Source: Fusarium oxysporum f. sp. lycopersici 4287
Lineage: Eukaryota > Ascomycota > Sordariomycetes > Hypocreales > Nectriaceae
NCBI RefSeq assembly: GCF_000149955.1
Contig: NC_030990.1
Coordinates: forward strand, 3,771,482-3,835,481
Length of the DNA: 64,000 nucleotides
Direction: 5' to 3'
Below the pieces are notes generated by a model. It was not told where the DNA came from and searched no databases. It was given only the letters and a program-made list of their open reading frames with translations. Below are positions 49,553-60,891 of this stretch, piece by piece. Positions within the stretch are counted from its first letter, which is position 1, and each line of letters starts with the position of its first letter. The position numbers were made by a program, and so were the translations under genes.

Positions 49553-50563
49553 ATGAGTGCCAATATTCAGCAATGGACGGTTGAGAAGCCTTGGCTTGAG
49601 ACACACTGTCTGCTGGGTGAAGGACCTTTCTATGAGGAATCAACGGGCAATCTGCGCTTTGTCGATATCCGCAATAAGAGGCTACATTATGTGAAGATGG
49701 CTGAAGGCCCTTCGTCTCTAAAAACCATTCAACTGGACGTGTGCCCTACTGTCACAGCAAACATTGCTGGGGTTGATCCCCAGGAACGCATCGCCATTGG
49801 TGTCAAGTATGGGCTGGCTGTTCTCGATGTCAAGAAGGAGACATACGAACTTATTCAGCCTTTCGAACAACCCGCTAATGAGCGTTTGCGAAGTAACGAT
49901 GGCGGCGTGGATCCTCTTGGTCGATTCTGGCTGGGTACAATGACAGACTTTGGACTCGGTCCCTTTAAGCCTGAAGGTAACCCTACCCTGCCCAAAGCAA
50001 AACGGTGCACCAACACCAGGACCCTGTCCATTTACTCTACGTTGCATCTCTTGTTCTTCAAGTCTGACATGTTAAATCTAGGAGCGGTCTATCTAATGGA
50101 CGCCAAATCACGAGAGGTCAAGCTACCTAATATGACAATTCCCAACACACCAGGTTGGTCTCCTGATGGAAAGACACTATATGTGACACACTCAAATGCC
50201 AGAGAGATTTATGCCTTTGACTTCGATACTGAGTCCGGGGAAATTTCTAACAAGCGCGTTTTCTACAAACATGATGGTTCAGGCGAGCCCGACGGCTTCC
50301 GTGTAGATGTAGACGGATTCCTTTGGCAAGCTGTATATGGAGAAGGTCGTGTCATTAGAATCGACCCCAACACAGCCAAGATTGTTGGAGAGGTCAAAGT
50401 GCCGACCAACAACACCACTTGTGTGCACTTTGTCGGTACTGAGCTTGTCATAACAACTGCCGAGGACGACGAGGGCGAGGGATCAAGCCGCGAGAATGGT
50501 GGTCATGTGTTCAAGGTGGACGTCGGAATCCGGGGAATGAGGCTCAACGATTTCAAGCTATAG
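49553..50563 (+). CDS. SMP-30/gluconolactonase-family protein
   Basis: Two exons, 49553-49976 and 50082-50563, give about 301 residues. The first ATG is at 49553 (a TTG at 49547 is in frame). The 105-base intron (GTAACC...CTAG) is a multiple of three without stops, so the frame also reads through it. Removing it joins FKPEG to AVYLMD, matching the usual family continuity. Metal-ligand positions of the SMP-30/LRE family are visible: Glu in LLGEGPFYEE, Asn in the NTPGWSPDGKTLY motif and Asp in FRVDVDGFLW. Members are six-bladed beta-propeller lactonases that hydrolyse sugar lactones such as gluconolactone, usually cytosolic. The real substrate is not known. No neighbouring sugar-metabolism genes support a pathway. 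Confidence 0.87.
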   Translation: MSANIQQWTVEKPWLETHCLLGEGPFYEESTGNLRFVDIRNKRLHYVKMAEGPSSLKTIQLDVCPTVTANIAGVDPQERIAIGVKYGLAVLDVKKETYELIQPFEQPANERLRSNDGGVDPLGRFWLGTMTDFGLGPFKPEGNPTLPKAKRCTNTRTLSIYSTLHLLFFKSDMLNLGAVYLMDAKSREVKLPNMTIPNTPGWSPDGKTLYVTHSNAREIYAFDFDTESGEISNKRVFYKHDGSGEPDGFRVDVDGFLWQAVYGEGRVIRIDPNTAKIVGEVKVPTNNTTCVHFVGTELVITTAEDDEGEGSSRENGGHVFKVDVGIRGMRLNDFKL

Positions 50564-52502
50564 AACTCGATCTTGACAGCGACAAGTGCTGACAGGCATC
50601 GAATCGTTTGTTACAGCTCGTTCCCGACTATAGACGCAGAGACAGAGCAACGAAAGCACAGACCTTGGCAATGCCTGAGGAAGTTTGGATCAAAGCGCAC
50701 TAAAAGTCCCTGAGGCTTTGACAATCATACGTACCCCATCCAAGTTGATTATTTGCTAGCGCCCGGATCTTCCTCTCATGGACATGTTCTATCCTCGCTT
50801 CTGTTTTTCTATCGTTGTGATTCAAGCTCTGGACCTACTCGGAACTTGGAACCCGGACCCGGACGGACCATGACCCTGGCGCTTGGGTCGTTCCATGATA
50901 TCCGTATTTCTGGACAACCTTGTTTGCTTGCTCGTTGGGATGCTACACAGTGCTTATGAACCGTGGCTCTCGCCAATGTTTGCCTACATATGATCCATGG
51001 AGCACATCCGGGGGTCTTATGATGTTTGCGAACCCAATATTATTTTCTCTTCCTCTCTCTTTCTGACTATTGAACGCCGCACGATGGATGGAGTGTCGTG
51101 AGACACGGAGCTGCTTAGCTCTCTCAACTGCCGGATCCAAGGTCCACTAACTCCCACAAGTGTATTGTTTACCGAGTAACACTTCCAGGGCATGACTCGT
51201 GTGTAGTTCTCCCTTACACCGCTGTCACCCTCGACACCTTGACCGCTTTCACTCACATTGTGAAGCTCTGCGTGGTCGGAACTTTTTTCATGTCTGTTGC
51301 GTTGTTACGTGCATAAGAGAAGTATATGTGATGGCCAGGTGTATAGCAAGCATGGGACCCCCTGGCAAAGGATGCAGATGCAGTTTGGAATTCGATGATG
51401 GCAGCTGTCTTTGACGGCTGCATATGTACTACAAGTTCTCCTGCACATAGCGAGCACGCATTGCATGAGGTTGGGTTTTTCGCTAACAACACGCAAGGAA
51501 AGACAATGAAGGGGTTTCACCGACAACTCAGCTCCTGTCTGTCTCTCTCTCACCGCTTCAAATGAAGCATTCACTGATGGCGGCACTGGAACTGATGTAA
51601 GAATCTAATGTGAGAACACACACGCTTGTTCCCCAGCAGACGCCCTCCGTCTTGATATAATGGTTCGTTTCGCTCGCACATGACGAAATCCGCTTCATCC
51701 CTAATCCAAAGTGAGATCATACTGCTTTTTTGACATCTCGTGTATCCTTCTAGTTGGTCAAACAGGCAACATCCTATCTTCAAACATCCTCGCCAAAACG
51801 CAGCACAGGTCGATCCTGTTCTAGGTTACACCCTGCTCTCGCCTCACTCACAACACAACAGTCACATTCCAAATCCTGTCTCCGTTACATAGGGGTCTAT
51901 CACGTCAAAAACCAAAAGGTCGATTTACGCTGGGTTCAACACCCCAGCCCTACCTATGCATACAAAAAAAAAGTCAGAAGAACACCAGCACCCCCTGTCA
52001 CCGCTTCTCAGAACCTAGAGGATTTTTGCTCCGGGCCACCCCCTGGCACATCTTCTCAGCATCAGAACCTGGCAAACCGGGGAAGAGGGGAGGCTGCAGT
52101 AGGGCCCGGGGCTTAGACCGGGAAGCCGTGGAATCGTCCCTGTTGGCTGACTGCTATTGACAGCTAGAGTTTCGCTACGGTTGCTGACGTTGGACTGTAA
52201 CGCCGTTGAGGTTGAAAGATGGAGCAGAAGGATGTCGTTATCCGCCGATAGCGTCCTTGACTCGATGTCAGTGCGCTGTCATGGCTTTTGACATACGAAC
52301 GAACTGCTCTTATGTGCTCGAGTCACGATGTGATTGTGAAGAAGCCTCAAGACCAATGAAGACCAATGATTCCAACTTTGTAGGTCAATGTGTATCAATA
52401 CCGAAGTTAATAACAAATAAACTATCAAAAAAGCAATACTTTCTCCGTCCGGTCCGGTGTATACTGACCATTCTAACCTTCCTACGCTTGCGAACCTCTG
52501 CT
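50564..52502. other. Intergenic, no gene seen
   Basis: This 1.9 kb stretch lies between the 3' end of the SMP-30 gene and the 3' end of the zinc-ribbon gene. Open frames are short and of low quality (for example 51754-52116). No RNA gene or element recognised. Confidence 0.5.
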
Positions 52503-55256
52503 CTATCGCTGCCTCATGTGTTCCTGTAGACCATCTTTCAAGTCTGTATTGATTACCAAGTCATCCTTGCCTCTAAGATGCATCACTACTGTGAGGCCCT
52601 CAATGTCAACATCGCCATTAGGGTGGAAGCACACGCCCTGAGTCTGTTTCGCTGGCGACGGGCGACCTGATTCGAGCCCAAGTTCGTCAACTTGGCTCTT
52701 GAGGTCCATGTAGCGTGCTCGCTAAGCACACATGTGGTTGTAAGGCATCACAGGTCTAGGGTCATAGATCAATGTTGACATTTCAGAGTCGTTGCGAGAT
52801 CGATCCTCTGTTATGCTCAGGAGTCTCGTACTCTTTGGCTCCTCTACTGCTATCTCTTGTGGCTGTGGACTTTTGGCCAGTAATTCCTCGACACTCTTGC
52901 GAGCGAGGGAATGCTCAATGTCCGTTACCTTGAGCCGAGGCATGGGTGACTCAAACGCAGCACTCAATTCATTCTCAGTCTTGTTATGTGACTCATCTTC
53001 AACGAAGATCTGAAAACCACCCTCTGTTTGCTTAGGTGATGATGACTGAGTAGGATTGCAGTTGAAGCAACTATCCTTCCTGTCTTTTTCAGGTAGTGGC
53101 GTACGATGATTTACACTGCTGAGTTCACGCCTCCAGTTCTCGACATGGGAAGGGGTTAGTTGCTGACTTCGTGGCTGTTCTGAAGACCTATTGACCTTCC
53201 TTAACTGCGTCCTCTATGACGAGATACCGGTAGCCTCGGCTTTCGGTCTTTCAGAGTCATTGTTGATACGTGGAGTTGGTTTGGGCATCATTTCCCCCGC
53301 AGGAACGGGTTCATCGAGTTTGTCAATCCTTTTCCTGGAGTTGGGATCAGCATCATGACCTTTGTCTGACAAGGACTTGTTTTGAGCTGGTGGCGCAATC
53401 CTTTCATTTGCCTCCGGTGAGGTGTTGAGGCCTTTCTTCGGTCCCTTGGACTGAGAGACGGACTTTTCACTAGCTATTTGTGAATTCAATGTTCTCGTGT
53501 GGTCTCTCGGCGCGTCATGGGTCTTGTTATTGTTGATAGGATACTTTATCCAATGGGCATCCTTGGGTTGGGTATCGTCATGGGGTTCATGAGACTTTGG
53601 GCTCGGATGCCGATCCCCCTTATGATAACCGGTAAGATTAGGTGGCTGTGGCTCAATCTCGTCAGACACTGCCGGCTCTTTGTTCAGATTGTGTTCGATA
53701 GTGTCTTTTGCCACTGTGACAGTCTCGTCTCGACTCAAGGAGTGATCAATGCCATATTGACTCTGTACCCTCAACCTGTAGCCGTCCGCCCGCATGCGCC
53801 CGTCTTGCCCATTCGTGAGTTTCTCATCCGTAGAAGACTCGAGAGTCTGCACACCAGCTGATAAATGCTCTATGATATGCTGTGAGTGATGGAGATCTTG
53901 TCCATGATGATAGAGTTGGTCAATTTTCATCTGTAACTTGCTTCGGGATGGTGAATCCCTCAGTGACTGTGTGTGCTTCTTCTCTTTAGGGTTATGTTCA
54001 TCTGTATCAATCATATCCAAATTATTACCTTCGACCACTTGTGCTCCTAGACTACGCCGGGTCGCACAACCAATGCTATGCCGCGTTGGATGGTGACCAT
54101 CGTGTGTAGCTCTACAACCAGGGTTGGGGCATTGTTCCTCTATGTGAGAAACGCGGGGCGAGCTGGACTTGAGACGATTAGGTACACAGTCTGAGGGCCT
54201 GGGTTTACGTTCCACTTGCACTGATCTCGTCGTGATTTCAGGTTCTGGGGCTTCTTTCTTCATTCCCCTGTCTGCCACAAAAAAGGGGTTGTTCTTCACT
54301 GAGCTAGAGATCTCTGTTGGTGCCGCAATCGTCTTCTTCCGAGTGGGCTTCAAGGTGTTGTGATCAGTTTTCGGTCTTTGGCGAGATTGCGTCTTGGTTC
54401 TAAAGGATGTCCTTGGTGTATCTGGCTCTGATGCGAACCTTGATAGCTTACGACGATAAGCAGTATCGACTGTAGTCCGTGTAGTATGACTGCGTTCGCT
54501 TTCGGGGTATTCACTTTGGGTTGGTAGCTCAGGTATCTTGTCTATGAAAGAGTGTTCTTGATACTGTATTGAACTGTTGAGGACCCTGTGACCAAGGGGT
54601 TGTCCAGGGGTCTCTCCCGTACACTTCATACAAGAATCGTGGCCGCAGTGCGAGCAATACCGTTCGAAAGCGAGAGGGTTACCGCACGAGTGACAGATCT
54701 GCGAGAACATCGATTTCGTTTGTTTGATTTGATCTGGCGTGCCTGCGTCGCCATCCGAGAACCATCCCGCGGGTCTAGAGATTCCATACTGCTCAAGGAT
54801 GTCCATCGCATCTTGGCATTTCTCTGTGGAGCTTGCAGTACGAGAGCGGGTTGTCGAGTCAAGGCATGAGGACATGAAAGATTCTGAAGGAAGCATGTCT
54901 GTACTAGCTGAGTATCGAAGAGCCTGGCTCGGTCGATTCGAGGTAGTTCGTCCATAGCTCGTCCTAGGCCGGAAGCCAGGAACATTTGGTTTCGTTGATG
55001 CATTTCTTCCCCTGGAGCCCCTGACAGCACTGAACCTTGGATTGTCTTTCTGCGATAGAGTTGAGGATATCTGTCTCGGGAGTGTATCTCTCGATGTGCG
55101 GCTCTTGTTACCACTGGCCACTCCTGGGCCCTAACCGATCGTGGTGCTTCTACTCGGTCGCTCAGAAGTGTCAGAAGGCCGCCCACTCGCGGTTTGCGTT
55201 TCACTAAGTGTTTGGAGCTGGCGAACACGATCACCGACGACTCCCGGAGGGATCAT
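52503..55256 (-). CDS. Zinc-ribbon protein gene with three in-frame TAG codons
   Basis: One minus-strand frame of 918 codons runs from an ATG at 55256 (MIPPGVVGDRVRQLQ) to a TAG at 52503. Internal TAG codons occur at codon 42 (55131-55133), 681 (53214-53216) and 845 (52722-52724); there is no TAA, no TGA and no frameshift. Coding character continues across each stop. Around residues 188-212 is a double zinc-ribbon-like knuckle (CHSCGNP, YCSHCGH, CMKC). A second Cys/His-rich patch (EEQCPNPGCRATHDGHH) and a CFNC motif follow; most of the rest is charged and disordered. The conserved-looking C terminus contains DIEGLTVVMHLRGKDDLVI. Function is unknown. A 48-base in-frame intron (GTATCT...TTCAG) could remove the second TAG; no good intron removes the first or third. 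It may be a recoded (edited) gene or a young pseudogene. Confidence 0.65.
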
Positions 55257-55730
55257 ATCGTGATGTTGAGTATAGGGATGGTATGCTATTCAAGAGATTG
55301 GCTAATCGTACCAGAAGCCATGCGACACTGCTACGAAGCAGGAAGACGGCGACCGACGATAGCCCAGAAGTTCGAGTAGTCGATAAAGAGTAATAATACG
55401 CGAGGTGCAGAAAGGGGTGGCATGTTGTAGGTAGGAGTCACAAATCAGGAGCGTGAGGTGAATGGCAGGGAGAGAAAAGTCCATCCTACCTCACAATTGC
55501 AGGTGTGGAAGTTGTGGAATACAGCGCTGTGTCAACCATTGCATTCATTGCCTATCAACGTCACTGAAAGATAGAGGGTCAATGAGGAAGGAGTCACTGA
55601 GCAGAGGAATAAAGGTGAAATTTAGGAGGAGCACAACCAGAACTGGTATCAATTGTCACAGCTTTTCGTGCTAAATATGGGTAGAATATTGATGTACAAG
55701 GGCCTCCGTCACAACAAACTCGCTGTACAC
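55257..55730. other. Intergenic between zinc-ribbon gene and ATP16
   Basis: About 470 bases holding the presumed promoter of the zinc-ribbon gene and the 3' end of the ATP synthase delta gene. No further feature seen. Confidence 0.5.
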
Positions 55731-56548
55731 TTATTTCACGTGCGCAGACAGGGTCTCGAGAACCTGTTCCCTAGTCAGTAAACTCAATTGCAAGTGTATA
55801 TCGTCTGAAACCCACCTCCAGCTCGATCTTGGCCTCAGCAATATCCTGCTCGCTTCCGCTGCCGTTGGCAACCTTCTGGGCCTCAGCGATCTGGGCTCGG
55901 ATGGCCTCGGCGCTGAAGTCCTCAAGGGGGTATCCCTCAACAGCGTTGATGCTGAGGACGGAGTTCGGCTGAACGGTAGCGAATCCACCAGAGACTAAGA
56001 CAATAATTCCATCAGCGATTTGTCGACCTCGGGCAATTGGATCTTGGATCTGGATCTATAACTAATGACGTACGGAAGAACTGCTTGGAGCCAGCGGACT
56101 CCTCGACAACCTCAACCAGACCAGGCTTCAGCTGCTCAATGGAAGGAACGTGGTTGGCGAGGACACCCATCTCTCCAGACTCGGCGGGGATGTTGACCTG
56201 GACGACATCCTGGGACTTGTAGATAGACTGCGGTGCGGCAATTAGCTCCCATGCATCAATCAATTGGCGACGGTGCCATCATCGTAAGGGTCCAATTGCA
56301 ATCGTATTCGTCGATCCGGGTATCGCGCGGGCGGTGTCATACCTGGTGAGGGAGGGCAAGGCTCAGCTTGATCTGCGATAACGGTCAGTCGGGTTCGGTA
56401 CGCAAAACCCAGTCGTAGCCGGGGCACGGGGTTCGCTGAATCTTGCCTTGTCGGGGACGGCCTCGGCGTAGGTTCTTCGCTGGAGAGGGACTCGGATAGC
56501 GGAGGGGCGAGCTCGGAGAGCCGCACGGGCAACGCGGAAGGAGTTCAT
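55731..56548 (-). CDS. ATP16: F1 ATP synthase delta subunit (Atp16)
   Basis: Five exons on the minus strand, 56548-56447, 56372-56343, 56227-56074, 55994-55816 and 55763-55731, give about 165 residues, the usual length. The first intron has a GC donor (AAG|GCAAGA) with an ACTGAC branch and CGCAG acceptor; the others are GT-AG. Exon 2 is only 30 bases and encodes IKLSLALPHQ. The N terminus is an Arg/Ala-rich mitochondrial presequence (MNSFRVARAALRARPS). The mature part matches the epsilon/delta beta-sandwich (VNIPAESGEMGVLANHVP, LKPGLVEV, FLSGGFATVQPNSVL), followed by the helical C terminus. The protein is part of the F1 central stalk in the mitochondrial matrix, coupling rotor movement to ATP synthesis. 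Confidence 0.95.
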
Positions 56549-56921
56549 GATGGGCTGAGCTGGTGGATGAGGTTGTTGCTTGGGTGAGCTCAAATGAGGC
56601 CGCTGGCACGAATCTTTGCCGGAGCAGCAATTCGCGATTCGGCTAGCGGGAAAATCCGATCCCCATGATGGGCACGTGCTAGGTCACATGACCTCCTTTG
56701 TCCTTACAACCGACCCATGAGAGTCCTCCGACAGAGAACAGTTACACACTCTCTGTAAATTTTACGTGAAGCACAGTTGTCTTACCAGAAGATTTCTACT
56801 CAGATATGATATTCCTGTTGCTTGTTATACTAATATATATATATTACATGACATCGATAAAGTGCCGGTACCTAAATGCCCCTAACTAACACCAACAGCT
56901 TCAACAAGCCGAACCCCAACA
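56549..56921 (-). promoter_or_regulatory. ATP16 upstream region with E-box palindromes
   Basis: This 373-base stretch separates the ATP16 start from the ankyrin gene stop. About 125-150 bases upstream of the ATG are GCACGTGC (56672-56679) and AGGTCACATGACCT (56682-56695). The latter contains GTCACATGA, an exact match to the Cbf1-type consensus RTCACRTGA. Such bHLH sites are known upstream of respiratory genes in yeasts; their use here is inferred. Confidence 0.45.
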
Positions 56922-59136
56922 TTAATCGATGAATAATACCTTTTGCTTAAAAGATTCCAGCATCTGGCAAATTTGACTGTACTCCGGCTTGTCTTTATAA
57001 GCAGAGATAAACTTATCAACATGGCTTTCGCTGACATTCCTTGCCTTTGAGCTTTCCAGCAAAATCTTCAACAAAGCAAAATGTCCTTTTTCTGCTGCTT
57101 TACAGGCCTCCTGAAGTGGACTATCCGCTGGACCTTCAAAGTCTAGCAACAATTCGATGGGCTCTGCATGTTCTAAAATTTCGCTGTCGCCTGGGCTAAA
57201 AGGCTCCCAGATATGCCGGAACACTCCTGACAGAAACGCTTGACGATTACCATTCGTCTTGCCCTCGAATTCTACATCTCTGATGATGACGAGCGCACTC
57301 GGGTCTGCTCCCGCATCAAGGAGTATCTTCATGTTATTGAGGCTGTACTCGCGCATTGCTGCCAACAAGAGCGGAGTACAATATGTGCCGACAAGAATAT
57401 CTGGGGATCGTATATCTATGACTTTTTCGATTTTGTCGTCCTCATTGAACCGGGGATCGAAAACAGGCGAATCAGTGTAAGTATCGACTTCAATGCCTCT
57501 CTCGATGAGCCTCTCGATTAGTTCGCTCTTTACGTCGCCGCGGTTAGAATGTTTCAAGATGATGTGCAGCAAACTGTTGTTGTACTTGAAACGCTTCGAA
57601 ACCATGGGATCTGCACCATGGTCGAGCAGAAACAGAGCGACACTCCAATGTCCGCTACAGATGGCCTGATGGAAGGCCGTCAACCCAGTCGCAGATTCCT
57701 GGTCAAGCGGGATGCCTGCATGAAGCACGGTCTCGATCAGATCGAGGACTGGGAACTCTTTTTCATACCCGCCACAGAGGTAGTGCAGGACAGTCCGGCC
57801 ATCGTGATCGACCTCGGTTATCTCAACACCCGGTTGTTCGAGAAGCAAATTCATTATCCTCTTTGCACTTAGCTGATGATTCGATGCTGCCAGATGGAGA
57901 GGTGTCTGCCCAGTTATACCTCGAGCTTTGGGGTCAACATCTTGACGTTGAAGTAAGAGCGCCACAACTTCGTAATCTGCTATCAAGCAAGCGTGGTGTA
58001 AAGGGGTGAGTCCATCTTGATCGTGCCCTCCCGCGTTGACCTCTTGTCTGGCTAGTAATCGTTTGATGATGTCGAGGCTTTCTTCTCTATACCCAGGTGG
58101 TTCGTCAAAAGTATCACTATCATCATCTTCGTCTTCATCTTCGTCGTTATTTTCATCATCATCGTATATCGTAACCAAACTTGGATGGTACTTTTTATCA
58201 CGACTTCTGACAGCCCAGTGTAGAGGAGTGTTCCCCGTTGAATCAGGGGATGCTACTTCAAGACCGTTTTGCTCTAAGAGGAGATTCACGATCTGTAGTT
58301 CCCCACGCGCGGCAGCAATGTGGAGGGCACTAGATTTTCCTGCGTCAGTCCTGCGAGCATTGGTTTCTTCGCATTGGAGGAGCAGTCCAACAAGTGGTAA
58401 ACTTCTCACACCAACGGCCACCTGTAAGGGAGTGAAACCGTTCCTATCAGGTGTACCAGGATTAACTTCTTGACGCTTGAGCAGTAACGTAACAATATCC
58501 ACTCGTTTGTACTGGATCGCCCAGAAGAGAGGAGTTTGACCATCAGAATCAGGCACAGAGGCATCCATGTCAGACCTCTCAAGCAGACGGTTCACAAGCT
58601 CAGACTCGTTCCACTTGAGAGCGTACCGTAATGCATCAGCAGCATGTCTTGATCCGTGCAGTTTAACGAGCAAGTCAATGATTTCCCTGTCATTCATCGT
58701 GAGGATCAACATGATCCAAAGCAGATGTTCCCTGAAATGTCCAATATGCTCCTAGCTTCTGGACAAGTATTTTCTCAGCTCCTTCAAAGCCACTATGTCG
58801 GATGGCCATGTGAAGGGCATAAGGCCTTACAGGCTCGATATCGCTCCAGCAATCGCAGACTCCTCTGGCTGGCACATGGGGATCCACGCCAATCTCAGCG
58901 AGGTACTCGACGATATCACGATGTCCCTGCTTGATGGCGTAGTGCAAAGGTGTTGCTCTTTCTTCAGGCCTCATCGTCCCAGTTCCGCTTAGATTCGCGC
59001 CATTCTCATGTGCTTTCTTGAGGATATCTATTCTTCCCTCTCGAGCTGCCCAGCAATAGCTTGCTGCACGAAGTCGAGGGTTGACGATATCATAGTGTGT
59101 GACTGAGCTCAGGCTCGAAGGTGTCAATGGTACCAA
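56922..59136 (-). pseudogene. Ankyrin-repeat protein gene with apparent frameshift
   Basis: Two minus-strand frames, 59136-58690 and 58712-56922, together encode about 740 residues of ankyrin repeats. The repeats carry cores such as TPLHYAIKQGH, SALHIAAARGE, TPLHWAVRSRD, TPLHHACLIAD and TPLHLAASNHQ, plus an acidic Asp/Glu insert (about 58110-58170). The first frame ends while the second begins in another frame, and I find no usable intron between them. One surplus base near 58705 would explain it, as real mutation or assembly error. The N terminus is also unclear: the first frame has no early ATG and stays open upstream to about 59190, so a further exon is possible. Ankyrin repeats mediate protein contacts; no enzymatic domain is visible. 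It may be a functional gene with a sequence error or a broken copy. Confidence 0.65.
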
Positions 59137-60891
59137 TGATGTACTGCTCAGATTCTGGTGATCTTGATCATAGTCGTGACTTGATGCTCAAGGGAGTCTA
59201 GTTGGTGAGGGGGAACCTGATCGTAGGTGCAAGCTTTAGTTGAATGTGGCTTTAGCCTAGGAGAGGTAAAGATATTGGTGTAACCTCTAGTAGATCCAGC
59301 ACAACAGATAAGTAATCCATAAACACAAACTCCAGTACAGTTAATTAAGGTCTTTTTGGTGCAATCAAAGGCTATATCAAGTGCAATTCCTATACTTTCT
59401 TGTTCGGGGGATCGATTCCTATATTACAATACTTTAGATACTGTAAAGTCCATCATGTGTGTATGATCATACAGCAGATTGGTAACTACTGGTGGAGAAT
59501 CAACAATAAGAAGCAACCGATCTTTGAGTGAATAGTCTCTCGCCTGTTATGTTCTAGACATCTTTCAATGTTGTGCATCAGTGTAAGCTCGTTCTCTTAG
59601 GCATGCTGTATCTCATGGTGAAGGTGCTAACATGAGATTGTCTAAGACTGCCATGCACACAACCACCATGCTAAACATGTTCACTCGTGTCGGCGCCTCA
59701 CTCCAAGCCGTCTTCTCCTAGTGAACTTTATCTCACTGTAGGCAAGAAGTTAGCACTAACGACGATATCCGAAGCCGCATTTTGACGGAAGTTGCTTGAG
59801 GCCTTTGCCTCTTAACATTGGTGGTGTTATGCTTTGAAGGACACACTCAATCTCACGACCACCTAAGTTATGTGAATCAACTAGTACCTATGGTGACGCT
59901 GGAATTGTGCCTGGGACATTTCAATCTCATTCCTTTTCATTGTGGCTCGCTCTGTGAGTATGAAGTTGCTACTCGAGGGCAAAGGCACCGTGAATTCCAG
60001 TCTCAGGTTCACATGCGAGACGTCAGCATCTGTCTTAATGAGGTTATACACTGAATTCTCAGAGCATGGGTTTTTCTATGCATATACTCTTTGGTTTTTC
60101 TGTAGTGAAAAATACAGGAACATTAAGATTCTTTTCATTTGAGATAAGTTTAAGGATGGTATCATAGTTGTATTTATTTACTGGGTTGAAAGATATTTCA
60201 TGTATTTGTTCCCATTTAAGCCCCTACGATACCTTCTTGTAGCAACAGAGTCAGTTGTGTCTGACCCTGCTTGGAAGGTGTGCCTTGATACTCTAGAGAA
60301 TAAGCACAGTTTTCATGTGATACGAATATGGACCCTGAACAACCCAACTGTTCACGAGTCTCACGTAAGACAAAAGAGATCTATCATAAGGGTCTTATGA
60401 GATGATTCAATTGATTGTGTTATTAGTCGACGGTGCACAAATCATCCAACTTCGTGAATGGCCTTTCATGTGTGATGTGAAGCATGTGATAAACGGTTTA
60501 CCCTGTATCAAAGAATCGTCCCTTAGATTCTGTTGATCTCATCTACTGGACAACCCCTCAAATTCCCCTCCGTCCATGACGACAAGATGTCGAAATGACC
60601 ATAACTTAAATCCAGATATTTCCGTCTGGAAAGTACAACCGAGCCGGATATGGTTCGGAGGAACCGGGTTCTCCCTCTCAAACATCATCACCAAAGCAAA
60701 AACCAAATAAACAGGAAAAATCTGGACTCGCTGACTCGGCACTCAAACGCGTATTGTACAATTGCCGATCACCTGAGCTGTCATGACCTCACACGTCACA
60801 GAAACAAGTCGGCCAGGTAACTTTTCCGCTTTCTTGTGCCTGCTTTCATCCAACCCATCAAATGCGCTGGAACACGCCATTCGTACCCCAT

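Noticed and set aside
54626..55234. Minus-strand 202-codon frame overlapping the zinc-ribbon gene
   Set aside because: It reads the same DNA in another frame, with no domain; the main frame has zinc-ribbon motifs and a much longer extent.
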